NCBI GenBank assembly: GCA_002783265.1
Contig: PFFG01000009.1
Coordinates: 62,001-126,000, forward strand
From: Candidatus Gracilibacteria bacterium CG17_big_fil_post_rev_8_21_14_2_50_48_13
GTDB taxonomy: Bacteria > Patescibacteriota > Gracilibacteria > 1-14-2-50-48-13
Reading direction: 5' to 3'
Length of the DNA stretch: 64,000 nucleotides
Below are positions 43,092 to 52,571 of the stretch, piece by piece. Position 1 is the first letter of the stretch. Every line of letters starts with the position of its first letter. Position numbers and translations under genes: made by a program. Under the pieces are notes generated by a model. That model was given only the letters and a program-made list of their open reading frames with translations. It was not told the origin of the DNA and did not search any database.

Positions 43092-44743
43092 TTATGCACG
43101 AGCATATCTCGTACAATCATTTGCGCTGAGCTCTTTCCCTGCCATGTATTGACATCTAAACTCAGGACAATATCCACGAGTTTCCCTTCAATGGTGGGTG
43201 CATGTTGCCCCATACGAAAGGCAATGCCCTTTATACCTTCTGCAGAAAAAGACAGATGCGATTTGTCTGCACCCACCGCACGGACATACATGGGGCGCAC
43301 CTGACGCAGGAGAAAAAGTGGCTCGGGATTGCCGAGACCAAAGGGTTCGAGCGCAGACATACTCTCGATTGTTTCGAGGGTTAACTCATGCGGCAAAATA
43401 TCCGTATCCACCAGAAGTACGGGCGTCAAATCTCTATCCTGGAGAACGTGCCGGGCATGTACTTGCATTGCCTCCTTAAACAACGGGAAGCGGTCTGCTC
43501 GAATGCTCAAACCTGCAGCCATTGCATGCCCCCCAAAGTGTTCAAACATATCGGCAAAGATCCTTAGTTCGGCAACCATATCAAAACCTGCAATACTCCG
43601 ACAAGAGGCAACATATTCGTCGCCCTTTTTAGCAAAAACAATCGCAGGGATACTTAAGGCATCCACGAGGCGACTTGCAACCAACCCAATGACCCCAGGT
43701 GGCCAGTGTTCTCCCAAAACAATGGCTATTTTCTCGTCCGCCCCCATCATGGCAAGCTGTGCCTCATGAAAAGCATCCTGCGTCATTGTCCGCCTTTCCA
43801 CATTCAGCACATCAAGCCGGTGTGCAATAGTCGTCACTGCGTCACTTTGATTCAAAAACAAATGCAGTGCGTCATAGGCACTATCCAGACGACCTGCAGC
43901 ATTGAGACGTGGCGCCATGGCAAAAGAAATATCTGCAGCACGGACCGTGGTATGGTCGATGCCCGCCTTCGTCAGCAGCGCTTCTACGCCTTTGAGAGGA
44001 TTCCTGCGAATAGAATTGAGGCACAGCTGAACAATAGAACGATTTTCACCCACCAGCTGCATACAATCCGCAACTATACCAATTCCCGCAACCTGATATA
44101 AACGATCACAAAATGCATCACGGGCTTCGCCTTCCGGCATATTTCTTTGGACTAAGGCAAGGCAGAGCTTCATAGCTACTGCGGAACCAGACAGTTCTTT
44201 ACAGGGGTAGGTGCATCCCTCCATTTTGGGATTCAAAATACTGTGTGCCGTCGGAAGCTCATCCTTCGGCGGCGGTGTATGATGATCCGTCACAATAATA
44301 TCCATACCCAGATCTATAGCATGGGCAATTTCACGGGCTGCCGCGATACCGTTATCGACAGTAATAACCAGCGTCACCCCCAAGGCGGCCAATTCATCGA
44401 GAAAGTAGTTTTTCAGACTATAACCATCGCGAACACGATGCGGAATACGGTAGGAAACAGTTATGCCAAGTTTATGCAGCGTTCTCACCAGTACAGCCGT
44501 GGCCGTCACCCCATCCACATCGTAATCTCCAAATACCACCACCTTCTCTCCTCGTTCCTTCGCCAGCTCAAGACGCTCACATGCGCGCTCTAAATCATGC
44601 ATTAAATACGGATCATGCAGCTGCTCAAGAGGTGCACTATTGGAAGGTAATTCCGAAAATCCCCGTGCTTCAAGGAGTTTTTTGAGCACGGGCTTCCCTG
44701 CATCGTCCTGCAAGATTTTCCACCGTTTACCTAAGAGAGACAT
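43088..44743 (-). CDS. recJ: Single-stranded-DNA exonuclease RecJ
   Basis: 551 residues from the ATG at 44743 (MSLLGKRWKIL). 5'-3' ssDNA exonuclease for recombination and mismatch repair. DHH domain: VVVFGDYDVDGVTATAVL, LVITVDNGIAA, DIIVTDHHTPP; the DHHA1 domain contains GEHWPPGVIGLVASRLV, SCRSIAGFDMVAEL and the GGHAMAAGLSI motif. C-terminal OB domain for ssDNA present. All metal-binding motifs are intact. It overlaps rmuC by 4 nt and is preceded on the same strand by the Nudix gene (23-nt gap). Confidence 0.96.
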   Translation of the reverse strand: MSLLGKRWKILQDDAGKPVLKKLLEARGFSELPSNSAPLEQLHDPYLMHDLERACERLELAKERGEKVVVFGDYDVDGVTATAVLVRTLHKLGITVSYRIPHRVRDGYSLKNYFLDELAALGVTLVITVDNGIAAAREIAHAIDLGMDIIVTDHHTPPPKDELPTAHSILNPKMEGCTYPCKELSGSAVAMKLCLALVQRNMPEGEARDAFCDRLYQVAGIGIVADCMQLVGENRSIVQLCLNSIRRNPLKGVEALLTKAGIDHTTVRAADISFAMAPRLNAAGRLDSAYDALHLFLNQSDAVTTIAHRLDVLNVERRTMTQDAFHEAQLAMMGADEKIAIVLGEHWPPGVIGLVASRLVDALSIPAIVFAKKGDEYVASCRSIAGFDMVAELRIFADMFEHFGGHAMAAGLSIRADRFPLFKEAMQVHARHVLQDRDLTPVLLVDTDILPHELTLETIESMSALEPFGLGNPEPLFLLRQVRPMYVRAVGADKSHLSFSAEGIKGIAFRMGQHAPTIEGKLVDIVLSLDVNTWQGKSSAQMIVRDMLVHN

Positions 44744-44766
44744 GGCCCAAGGAAAAAATAGTACGC

Positions 44767-45321
44767 TTACTCTACGGCAACACGCTGCAAATGCAACTGG
44801 AGCCTCTCCACACCACGCAAGATACGCGGTGTTTTCGTTTTCTCTGCCACCTGAGATAGGGGTACCCACGCTAAATCCAGTGATTCCTCTGAGATCTGTA
44901 TATTCGTTTGTTTTGCGCGAAAAACAAAGGAAACGTCGTAGTGAAGGTGCTCCGGTACCCCCTGATATTCTGGGATTGTATGGATATCAATACTGAATAT
45001 TTCAGGAATTTCCAGGACAATATCTTCACTTGCCAACCCAGATTCCTCAAAGGCTTCACGGTGGGCAACCCGAAGGACGTCACTGTCTCCATCCGCATGA
45101 CCTCCTAAGGTGAGCCATTCTTCGAGTTTTCGATGATAGGTCATGAGAATGTGCCTTCGATCTGGATGAAGAATGAAGGCAGAACCGGTTATGTGCCCCT
45201 CTAGGGTTTCACGGTCAAAGGGGGCAGGAGAGTTGCGTAAGAAGGTGAGTATTTGATCACGAAAGGAGGATTCTTCCGGAGAAGGATTCCAGTTTTGGAG
45301 TAGCAGGTCAAAGGTATACAT
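44767..45321 (-). CDS. Nudix hydrolase
   Basis: 184 residues. The Nudix box is GGHADGDSDVLRVAHREAFEESGL: the essential REAFEESG half is intact, while the early Glu of the Gx5E pattern is replaced in a DGDSD stretch, a variant seen in one branch of the family. Upstream VLHPDR-like and WLTLGGH elements support the fold. Nudix enzymes cleave nucleoside diphosphates linked to other groups; the substrate is unknown. Confidence 0.9.
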   Translation of the reverse strand: MYTFDLLLQNWNPSPEESSFRDQILTFLRNSPAPFDRETLEGHITGSAFILHPDRRHILMTYHRKLEEWLTLGGHADGDSDVLRVAHREAFEESGLASEDIVLEIPEIFSIDIHTIPEYQGVPEHLHYDVSFVFRAKQTNIQISEESLDLAWVPLSQVAEKTKTPRILRGVERLQLHLQRVAVE

Positions 45322-45476
45322 GGGGAAGCGGTTAAGGGGTCGATGTCAGCTTACTTGCGTCACCATATCAGATGCAAGGCAAGTGAACTTTACTGATTTT
45401 ACCTTGGAGAGAATGCCCCGGTTGCGTAGAGTAGAATGGCCCATATTTTGCTCTACTATTACGAACGCACACCCCA

Positions 45477-48400
45477 ATGTACGTCCATTTGCACAACCAT
45501 AGCCACTACTCCATGTTGGAGGGTTTATCCAGCCCTGCCCAGCTTGCGACGCGTGCCCGCGAACTAGGACAGCCCGGTTGTGCCTTGACGGACCATGGTG
45601 GCATGTACGGTGCAATTGAATTCTACAAAGCATGTAAAGAGCAGGAAATCACGCCCATCCTGGGAAATGAGATGTATCTTGCGGGAACAAACCGCTTTGA
45701 CATGACCCAGGCCACTGGAACAAAACGATACAACATTGTTCTCCTTGCCTACAATCACGAGGGATACAAAAACCTCCTCGAGCTCACAACAAAATCCTTT
45801 ACAGAGGGTTTTTATTACAAACCCCGTATTGATAAAGAACTCCTCCGTGAGTACGCAAACGGTCTCATGTGTTTGACCAGCAATATAGGTGGTGAAATTC
45901 CTCAGGCGATTTTGCAAGGGCGATCCCACGAAGATGTCCTCAAAATCATACAAGAGTACCAGGAAATTTTTGGCCGGGAGAATGTTTTCCTCGAGCTGGA
46001 ACATCACCCTGATGTCGATGGCCAAATGCGGGTCAACGACGCACTCATTGAAATCGGGACCCGCGAGAACATCCCCCTTATTGTGGCGAACAACACGCAT
46101 TATGCACGCCCGGAAGATAAGGAAGCCCACGAAATTATTCTGTGTATGCAGACGGGTAAAGACTATGGCGATCCGTCTCGCTACAGCATGCGCGCTGGGG
46201 ATTACTCGCTCAGAGACGAAAAGGAACTCCGCAGCCATTTTGCTCCCGAACTTGATGCGGCCTTCGCGAACACCGTCTCCATCGCAGAACGCTGTCATTA
46301 CGATTTTGATTTTGGGAAAAACCTGATTCCAAGTTTTCAAATTCCCAAAGAGGAGGGTGCTATGACGGAGGAAATGTACTTCAGAAAACTGTGCTGGCAG
46401 GGTCTTTTGGAGCGTTATAAGCTTCCTTTTACCGAGGAGCAGATTCCTGTGCTCATGGCGAAAAAAAGCGATGTGGGGCTTAAGAAATCGCTTGGTGAAA
46501 CTTCACCGGAGGAGCTCAAAGAATTAGCTGAAGCAGCCTTTACTGACGAAAAACGCGCACTTCTCGACACCCTGTCCGCAAAAGAACGGGAACCCGTCGA
46601 TCGGCTGGAGTATGAAATGTATGTGATCAACGAAATGGGGTTTTGTACCTATTTCCTCATCGTTGGAGATTTCTGTCAGTGGGCGCTTGCGCAGGGAATC
46701 GCCGTAGGGCCAGGCCGTGGATCCGCCGCGGGTGCTATTGTTGCCTATGTGCTGCGGATCACGGACCTAGACCCACTCCTGTATGGCCTGCTCTTCGAGC
46801 GATTTTTGAACCCCGCTCGCGTGTCCATGCCCGATATCGATATCGACTTTCAAGATGATCGCCGAGGAGAAGTATTGGAGTATGTGAAAAATAAATATGG
46901 TGCTCTCAATGTTGCGCAGGTCGCAACCTATGGAACGATGAAAGCCAAACAGGCCGTCAAAGATGTAGGGAGATCCCTTGGCATTCCCTACCAAGAAATG
47001 GACATGGCCGCTAAGAAAATTACGGAAAAACTGGGAACAAAGCTTTCCGCCATTATTGCAGGGAATCCAGATATCAAAGAGTTGATGAAGGAGGAGAAGT
47101 TTCAGCGCGTATTCGACCTTGCTCTACGCATCGAAGGCGTCGTTCGGCAAATGGGTGTACACGCCTGTGCCACCATAATTTCCGAGCGTCCACTGACGGA
47201 ATACACTGCTCTGCAGTATCCACCAAAGGATAAAAACATGTACGTAACCCAGTACAACGCAAAACCTTTAGAGATGCTTGGTCTTCTGAAAATGGACTTC
47301 CTGGGATTACGCAATCTGACCGTGATGCAGATTGCTCTAAAAATTATAGAACGACTAAAGGGCGTGCAAATCGATATGTCTGCTCTGCCCCTCGACGATA
47401 AGGAAACCTACGCGCTCTTTTCACGAGGTGAAACCAAAGGTGTCTTTCAGTTTGAATCGGAGGGTATGCGAAAATGGCTGAAAGAACTGAAGCCAGACAC
47501 CATTGAGGACATTATTGCCATGGCATCCATGTACCGCCCTGGCCCACTCGCGTGGATTCCCGTCTATGTGGCAAAAAAACATAATCTTAAAATTCAATTT
47601 CCGAGTGAAGAGGCGCAGCAGAATTTTGAATCCCTCACAAACATTCTTGAGAAATATCCTGCTGTCAAAGAGATTCTGGAACCGTCAAACATGATCCCCA
47701 TCTATCAGGAGCAGATTTTGCAAATGGCGCAGCGATTCTCAGGGTTTAGTCTCGGGGCTGCTGACCTTTTGCGTCGCGCGATTGGTAAAAAAATTATGTC
47801 TGAGCTCCTCGCACAGAAAGAAAAGTTTATTGAGGGAGCCGTCGCCATGGGGAATGATCGTAAGGACGCGCAGTTTCTCTTTGAGCGCGGAATTGAACCC
47901 TTTGCGGATTACGGTTTCAATAAATCCCACGCCGCCTGTTATGCCATCATTGCCTACAGAACTGCGTATCTGAAGGCACACTTCCCCACGGAATTTATGA
48001 CAGCGCTGCTCTCGACGGTAGAAGACAGTCCAGACAAACTGTCCGTTCAGCTCGCGGATACCATCAGTATGGGTATTAAAGTGTTCGCACCAGACGTCAA
48101 CGAATCGCTTGTGCACTTTACGGCGGTGCGCGATGGAGAAATTCGTTTCGGTCTCAATGCCGTCAAGGGACTGGGTATTGAGGTCGCCAAAGCCATCGTG
48201 CGAGGCCGCGAAGAGCATGGAAATTTTACTAGTCTAGAAGACTTTCTCACGAATGTGCCAAGTCATGTCATCAATAAGAAGACACTAGAGGCCTTAGTCC
48301 TTTCTGGTGGGTTTGATTCCTTTGGTATTCCAAGAGATCAACTGTATGGAAACATCGATAATCTCATTGCTTACACCAAAGCCCACGGAGCTCAAAAGGC

Positions 48401-49247
48401 AAGTGGTCAAACGGATATTTTTGCCATGATGGCGCCAGATGATCAATCCGCACGCGCCATTGTCCTGAGAGAATCGCCCATCATTCCAAGACCGGTCTTA
48501 CTCAAAATGGAGAAAGATGTTCTCGAGTTTTACGTGTCAGGACACCCACTGCAGGGTATTACGGCGTTTATTAAGAAAGGAGCGACGCTCATTGCCGATT
48601 TGACGGATCGGGACCTGGGCAAGCCCCGCATTTTTGTCGCCGTGGTCACAAAATTGCGCCGAATAATGACGAAAAACGGTGCGCTCATGGCCACTGCAGT
48701 AGTTGAAGATATATGTGGCGATATGACGCTTGTGGTCTTTCCAAAAACCTACGAGAAGGTTGGATCCATGCTGCGTGAAGATGTCCTTCTCAAAATCCGC
48801 GGGAAGGTAGAAATGCGTGGCGGTGAAATTCAATGTATCGTGGAAGAACTGAAAGAACTCCACATCGATAAGATGATAGAAAGTGCCAAAGCCGCGAATC
48901 TTTTCGATCCTGATGAAGTACGCCTCTTCAAGAAAAGCATTCTCCTTATGGAAGAGCCTGAAAGCGACCTGGAGGTTCCCACAGTCGCAACGGTACAAAA
49001 AGACATGGAGCCAACTCTAGAGGAACCCAGTACACAAGAAGAAAAGGCCTATACGCTCTGTGTGGAACATACAGATGCCCTGTTACTTGGGCAGCTCAAA
49101 AAGTCCTTGGAGAGTGCCCCAAAGGGTATTACCCGCATTACTCTCAATGTTCTTGGGCGGGTGATCGAAACACCCTATTCCGTCCAGCTCTCACCAGCTC
49201 TGCTCGAAGAGATGGCACAATTTACACGTCCTTCAGTGAACTCATAA
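45477..49247 (+). CDS. dnaE: DNA polymerase III alpha subunit (DnaE)
   Basis: 1256-residue replicative polymerase. N-terminal PHP domain (VHLHNHSHYSMLEGL, LTDHGGMYGAIEFY), palm with GPGRGSAAGA (about 411-420) and the catalytic aspartates in PDIDIDF (452-458), a third acidic motif in LKMDFLGLRNL, KSHAACYAIIAYRTAYLKAHFP, HhH region (GLGIEVAKAIV) and a C-terminal OB fold (IFVAVVTKLRRIMTKNGALMATAVVEDICGDMTLVVFP). A final about 120-residue tail follows, in the tau-binding position. No other replisome core gene is adjacent; holB lies at 56655. Overlaps the convergent 49222 gene by 26 nt. Confidence 0.98.
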   Translation: MYVHLHNHSHYSMLEGLSSPAQLATRARELGQPGCALTDHGGMYGAIEFYKACKEQEITPILGNEMYLAGTNRFDMTQATGTKRYNIVLLAYNHEGYKNLLELTTKSFTEGFYYKPRIDKELLREYANGLMCLTSNIGGEIPQAILQGRSHEDVLKIIQEYQEIFGRENVFLELEHHPDVDGQMRVNDALIEIGTRENIPLIVANNTHYARPEDKEAHEIILCMQTGKDYGDPSRYSMRAGDYSLRDEKELRSHFAPELDAAFANTVSIAERCHYDFDFGKNLIPSFQIPKEEGAMTEEMYFRKLCWQGLLERYKLPFTEEQIPVLMAKKSDVGLKKSLGETSPEELKELAEAAFTDEKRALLDTLSAKEREPVDRLEYEMYVINEMGFCTYFLIVGDFCQWALAQGIAVGPGRGSAAGAIVAYVLRITDLDPLLYGLLFERFLNPARVSMPDIDIDFQDDRRGEVLEYVKNKYGALNVAQVATYGTMKAKQAVKDVGRSLGIPYQEMDMAAKKITEKLGTKLSAIIAGNPDIKELMKEEKFQRVFDLALRIEGVVRQMGVHACATIISERPLTEYTALQYPPKDKNMYVTQYNAKPLEMLGLLKMDFLGLRNLTVMQIALKIIERLKGVQIDMSALPLDDKETYALFSRGETKGVFQFESEGMRKWLKELKPDTIEDIIAMASMYRPGPLAWIPVYVAKKHNLKIQFPSEEAQQNFESLTNILEKYPAVKEILEPSNMIPIYQEQILQMAQRFSGFSLGAADLLRRAIGKKIMSELLAQKEKFIEGAVAMGNDRKDAQFLFERGIEPFADYGFNKSHAACYAIIAYRTAYLKAHFPTEFMTALLSTVEDSPDKLSVQLADTISMGIKVFAPDVNESLVHFTAVRDGEIRFGLNAVKGLGIEVAKAIVRGREEHGNFTSLEDFLTNVPSHVINKKTLEALVLSGGFDSFGIPRDQLYGNIDNLIAYTKAHGAQKASGQTDIFAMMAPDDQSARAIVLRESPIIPRPVLLKMEKDVLEFYVSGHPLQGITAFIKKGATLIADLTDRDLGKPRIFVAVVTKLRRIMTKNGALMATAVVEDICGDMTLVVFPKTYEKVGSMLREDVLLKIRGKVEMRGGEIQCIVEELKELHIDKMIESAKAANLFDPDEVRLFKKSILLMEEPESDLEVPTVATVQKDMEPTLEEPSTQEEKAYTLCVEHTDALLLGQLKKSLESAPKGITRITLNVLGRVIETPYSVQLSPALLEEMAQFTRPSVNS

Positions 49248-49641
49248 GGGATGCTTCTTCTTCATTTTCACGATGCGCGGCGGCAGCCTCCTCTGCTGCA
49301 ATTGCCTGACGTTTTCGTGCAATCTCCTCCTGCGATGGTCGATTTAATGCTTCAAGCGACTGTACACCTTCCGTATAGCGTGCGTTAATTTCCGCAAGTT
49401 TTTGTCGTTCAGCAAGAAGTATCCCACGGAGACGTTCAATATGATCAGGAGCCATCAAAGGCATCAGTTGAATCCAGTACTTTTTTTCATCAAAAATAAG
49501 GGATGGCGTTTGAAAAAGCATCTGAATAATATCGGGATATTTTTCGACCATTTCCCTGTCGAGCATCGAACGAAGCTCGGCCACCTGGGCGGGCGTCATA
49601 TCCGTGGCCACATCCGTTTTTTGTGCTGTTCCTGTCGTCAT
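49222..49641 (-). CDS. Hypothetical 139-residue helical protein
   Basis: No family recognised. Charged and predicted almost entirely helical: MTPAQVAELRSMLDREMVEKYPDIIQMLF, then FDEKKYWIQLMPLMAPDHIERLRGILLAERQKLAEINARY and a Glu/Ala-rich coiled-coil tail. No signal peptide, no cysteines. It has its own promoter inside the end of pheS and ends 26 nt within dnaE on the opposite strand. Confidence 0.75.
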   Translation of the reverse strand: MTTGTAQKTDVATDMTPAQVAELRSMLDREMVEKYPDIIQMLFQTPSLIFDEKKYWIQLMPLMAPDHIERLRGILLAERQKLAEINARYTEGVQSLEALNRPSQEEIARKRQAIAAEEAAAAHRENEEEASLMSSLKDV

Positions 49642-49669
49642 AAGCGGAAGAAAAACTATACATCAGTGC

Positions 49670-49698
49670 AGTATAGCAGATTTCACCCGTTGGGACAA
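49670..49698 (-). promoter_or_regulatory. Promoter of the 49222-49641 gene
   Basis: Minus strand: -35 TTGTCC (49693-49698), a 17-nt spacer and -10 TATACT (49670-49675), immediately after the pheS stop codon. Confidence 0.6.
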
Positions 49699-50733
49699 CT
49701 ACTGAAATTGCCCGAGAAACTTTGGATCGTCTGCATACATCAAGCGACAATCCGCAATTGCATACTTGAGTTGCGTCAATCTCGATAGGCCAAAACCAAA
49801 GGCAAAGCCGCTATACTTTTCTGGATCCACACCGGCATTTTTCAGCACATTTGGATGAATCATTCCACAAGGCATCACTTCAATCCATCCCAGCCCCTTA
49901 CATAGACGGCAACCCGAACCATGACAAACAAGACAATGAATTTCCAGTTCTAAACCCGGTTCAACAAAAGGGAAGTAGCCTGGTCGAATGCGCGTTTTGA
50001 CGTCTTCTTCAAAAATCTCCTTCAAAAACAACTCGAGAGTTGCAATCAGATGGGTCACCGTAATGTTCGTATCCACAACGATTCCCTCAAGCTGCGTAAA
50101 AATCGCCTCATGGCGTGCGTCCGTTGCTTCATTTCGAAAACATTTCCCAGGTACTATGGCACGAATTGGAAAATCCTTTGTTTTTAAAATATGATACTGC
50201 AGGGTTGAGGTATGCGTCCGTAGTAGATACCCCTGTTCGACGTAAAAGGTATCGTGCATTTCCCGCGCCGGATGGTCATCAGGAAAATTCAAGGCGCCAA
50301 AATTTTCAAAATCATTCACGATATCTCCTCCATCCCAAACCGCAAATCCCAGTTTTTCAAAGACACGAACAGCCTTATCAGCCATGCGTGTGAAAGGAGA
50401 AAGTCCTCCTAATTGTTCCAGGTTGAGGTTTTTTTTCCCGGGCATTGTTGGGTCAAAGGTGGAGGTTTCTAAGGCAGCTGTCAGTGCGGCCTCCGCAAGT
50501 GCTGACTTCTTCTGTTCAGCAAAAGAGAGCAGTGCATCTTTCTGCTTGTTTGCTTCTGGTCCGACGAGTTTCTTTTGATCATCCGGTAAATCCTTAATTC
50601 CTTTGAGAATCTCTCCAAGACCGCCGTTTTTCCCCAAAAAGCCTTTGATAATATCGTCTATTGCTTCAGATGTTGTTGCTGATTCAATGTCAGCCTTTGC
50701 TTTTGCAGCAAGGGAAAGAATTTGAGAGACCAT
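49699..50733 (-). CDS. pheS: Phenylalanine-tRNA ligase alpha subunit (PheS)
   Basis: 344 residues from the ATG at 50733 (MVSQILSLAAK). N-terminal coiled coil (about 1-85) that binds tRNA, then the class II catalytic core: motif 1 (FTRMADKAVRVFEKLGF), motif 2 (CFRNEATDARHEAIFTQLEG) and motif 3 (SGFAFGFGLSRLTQLKYAI). The insertion CLVCHGSGCRLCKGLGW, with four cysteines, is common in bacterial PheS. Intact enzyme; its partner pheT is far away at 3178. It lies 4 nt after the small lipoprotein gene. Confidence 0.97.
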   Translation of the reverse strand: MVSQILSLAAKAKADIESATTSEAIDDIIKGFLGKNGGLGEILKGIKDLPDDQKKLVGPEANKQKDALLSFAEQKKSALAEAALTAALETSTFDPTMPGKKNLNLEQLGGLSPFTRMADKAVRVFEKLGFAVWDGGDIVNDFENFGALNFPDDHPAREMHDTFYVEQGYLLRTHTSTLQYHILKTKDFPIRAIVPGKCFRNEATDARHEAIFTQLEGIVVDTNITVTHLIATLELFLKEIFEEDVKTRIRPGYFPFVEPGLELEIHCLVCHGSGCRLCKGLGWIEVMPCGMIHPNVLKNAGVDPEKYSGFAFGFGLSRLTQLKYAIADCRLMYADDPKFLGQFQ

Positions 50734-50737
50734 ACAA

Positions 50738-51112
50738 TTATTGATAATCACGGGTTACTTGATCGATTGTTGCCTGGCTAGGATCGCACATTGTCTTTGC
50801 AAGAGCAACGGCGTTTTGCACCATACGCGCGGCGTCCGGCACAGCTTTTTTCGCCACGCCTTCCTGTTCCTTTGAACCAAAAGAGGTAATTTTTAGGTCC
50901 GCAAGTTCTTTGGAAACACGATCAGTTTCCGTAAGGAGATGCATGACCGTACCGCTTGAAGGATCAATCCGTGCAGCATCAATCGCCTTGTAGGCACCTT
51001 CTGCAGTACAAATCACCTTTGCTAGATATGCCTCAAATTGTTCTTCTGGGGAAACAGAGGAGCAAGAAGTCAGAAGGAGCAAAATTGTACAGAAAAGAGA
51101 GAGAGTGCGCAT
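50738..51112 (-). CDS. Small predicted lipoprotein
   Basis: 124 residues. A signal peptide with lipobox LLTSC (Cys17), then a helical soluble domain containing FEAYLAKVICTAEGAYKAIDAAR and ALAKTMCDPSQATIDQVTRDY. Two further cysteines (in VICTAE and TMCDPS) could pair. Function unknown. Its own promoter lies at 51136-51164; pheS follows after 4 nt, so it probably shares a transcript with pheS. Confidence 0.75.
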   Translation of the reverse strand: MRTLSLFCTILLLLTSCSSVSPEEQFEAYLAKVICTAEGAYKAIDAARIDPSSGTVMHLLTETDRVSKELADLKITSFGSKEQEGVAKKAVPDAARMVQNAVALAKTMCDPSQATIDQVTRDYQ

Positions 51113-51135
51113 GAGAAAAGGAAATGTACGCAGGT

Positions 51136-51164
51136 ATTGTACGAACTGTCGTTTGGAAACTCAA
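51136..51164 (-). promoter_or_regulatory. Promoter of the lipoprotein-pheS unit
   Basis: Minus strand: -35 TTGAGT (51159-51164), a 17-nt spacer and -10 TACAAT (51136-51141), about 25 nt upstream of the ATG and just past the radA stop. Confidence 0.6.
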
Positions 51165-51169
51165 GAGTA

Positions 51170-52549
51170 TCAATGATTTTCCAGCGTTTCAAAAAGCACT
51201 TTGGACAAATCGCCGACAAATCCAACGGGAATAATTTTGACTCCAGGCACATTTTTCAGAGACTTCGTACTGCTGGCAGTGATAATCATACGCTTCATAC
51301 CCATGCGCTGTGCTTCCTTCAATCGTTTCTCCATATGTGCCACACTCCGTACTTCGCCCGTTAAACCCACTTCCCCTACAAGCACCGTCCCTTCTGGGAT
51401 GGGTTTGCCGAGTCGACTCGAGACTATGCTGGCGATGAGGGCTAGGTCGAGAGCAGTTTCACGTATTTTCAATCCCCCCACCACATTGACGTAAACATCA
51501 TGACTATCCATGGTGGTTTTCATAAAACGACTGAGCACCGCAAGCAACATCTCGAGTCGCCGCGGATCACACCCCACTGCCGTACGCTTGGGGTATCCAA
51601 ATTTTGTCGCCGCGGCCAGGGACTGTACTTCGAGTAGAAAAGACCGGGAACCTTCCATGGTGGCTGTCAGCACAGAACCGGGCGCGCCAGAACGTCTCCC
51701 TGTGAGAAAGATAGCGGAGGGGTTTTCAACGGGAATAAGTCCCTCTCCTGACATGGCAAACACGCCAACTTCGTCCGTTGGTCCGAATCGGTTTTTTTCC
51801 GTACGCAAGAGACGTAGTTCTCCTCCTCGCTCTCCCTCGAGCACCGCGACGGTATCGACAAGATGTTCCAACGCCTTTGGACCGGCAATACCACCATCTT
51901 TTGTAACATGACCAATAATAAACACCGTCACGCCCTCGTTTTTTGCTACATCCACCAAAAGTTCTGTCACAAGGCGAATTTGCTGAATACTCCCGGGTGT
52001 ATTACCCAGAACCGAACTAAACATGACCTGAATCGAATCAATGAAGACAATATCTGGTTTATGTTCGCGAATTGTTGCCACCACATCCTCAATCACAGAT
52101 TCGTGCATTAAGAGAATATTTCCTTCAATGCCCAAACGAGACGCCCGCCCACCAATCTGCGCTAAGGATTCTTCACCTGTGACATACAAAACCTGTTTCC
52201 CAAGAGTTGTGAGGGCTTTACATAACATGAGTGTGAGCGTCGATTTCCCAATGCCAGGTTCACCAGCCAAAAGGGTAACGCTGTGTTCTGTAATGCCATC
52301 ACCAAAGACACGATCGAGTTCTGCAATACTCGTGCGAATTTTTTCCATGGTGTGATCACGCGATGCCTGCACACCCTCAAGAGTATGCATATCCCGCACC
52401 GTGCCGCCTACTGCCTTTTTTCCACCTGGCATCATGACCTTACTACTCGCGGCTCGTTGCTCAGATAGGGTGCTCCATTCACGACAAGACACGCATTGCC
52501 CCGCCCACTTGGGCGTCTCATATCCACACGCGGTACAAATATAGGCCAT
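51170..52549 (-). CDS. radA: DNA repair protein RadA (Sms)
   Basis: 459 residues. Ring-shaped ATPase that extends recombination D-loops; also used in natural transformation. N-terminal C4 zinc finger (Cys5, Cys8, Cys19, Cys22), RecA-like core with Walker A GEPGIGKST (96-104) and Walker B DIVFIDSIQVM, the RadA-specific EKNRFG motif, and the C-terminal Lon-like domain (VGEVGLTGEVRSVAHMEKRLKEA). All expected motifs intact. Confidence 0.97.
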   Translation of the reverse strand: MAYICTACGYETPKWAGQCVSCREWSTLSEQRAASSKVMMPGGKKAVGGTVRDMHTLEGVQASRDHTMEKIRTSIAELDRVFGDGITEHSVTLLAGEPGIGKSTLTLMLCKALTTLGKQVLYVTGEESLAQIGGRASRLGIEGNILLMHESVIEDVVATIREHKPDIVFIDSIQVMFSSVLGNTPGSIQQIRLVTELLVDVAKNEGVTVFIIGHVTKDGGIAGPKALEHLVDTVAVLEGERGGELRLLRTEKNRFGPTDEVGVFAMSGEGLIPVENPSAIFLTGRRSGAPGSVLTATMEGSRSFLLEVQSLAAATKFGYPKRTAVGCDPRRLEMLLAVLSRFMKTTMDSHDVYVNVVGGLKIRETALDLALIASIVSSRLGKPIPEGTVLVGEVGLTGEVRSVAHMEKRLKEAQRMGMKRMIITASSTKSLKNVPGVKIIPVGFVGDLSKVLFETLENH

Positions 52550-52571
52550 ACAAGGAGAGACAAGAAATTAT

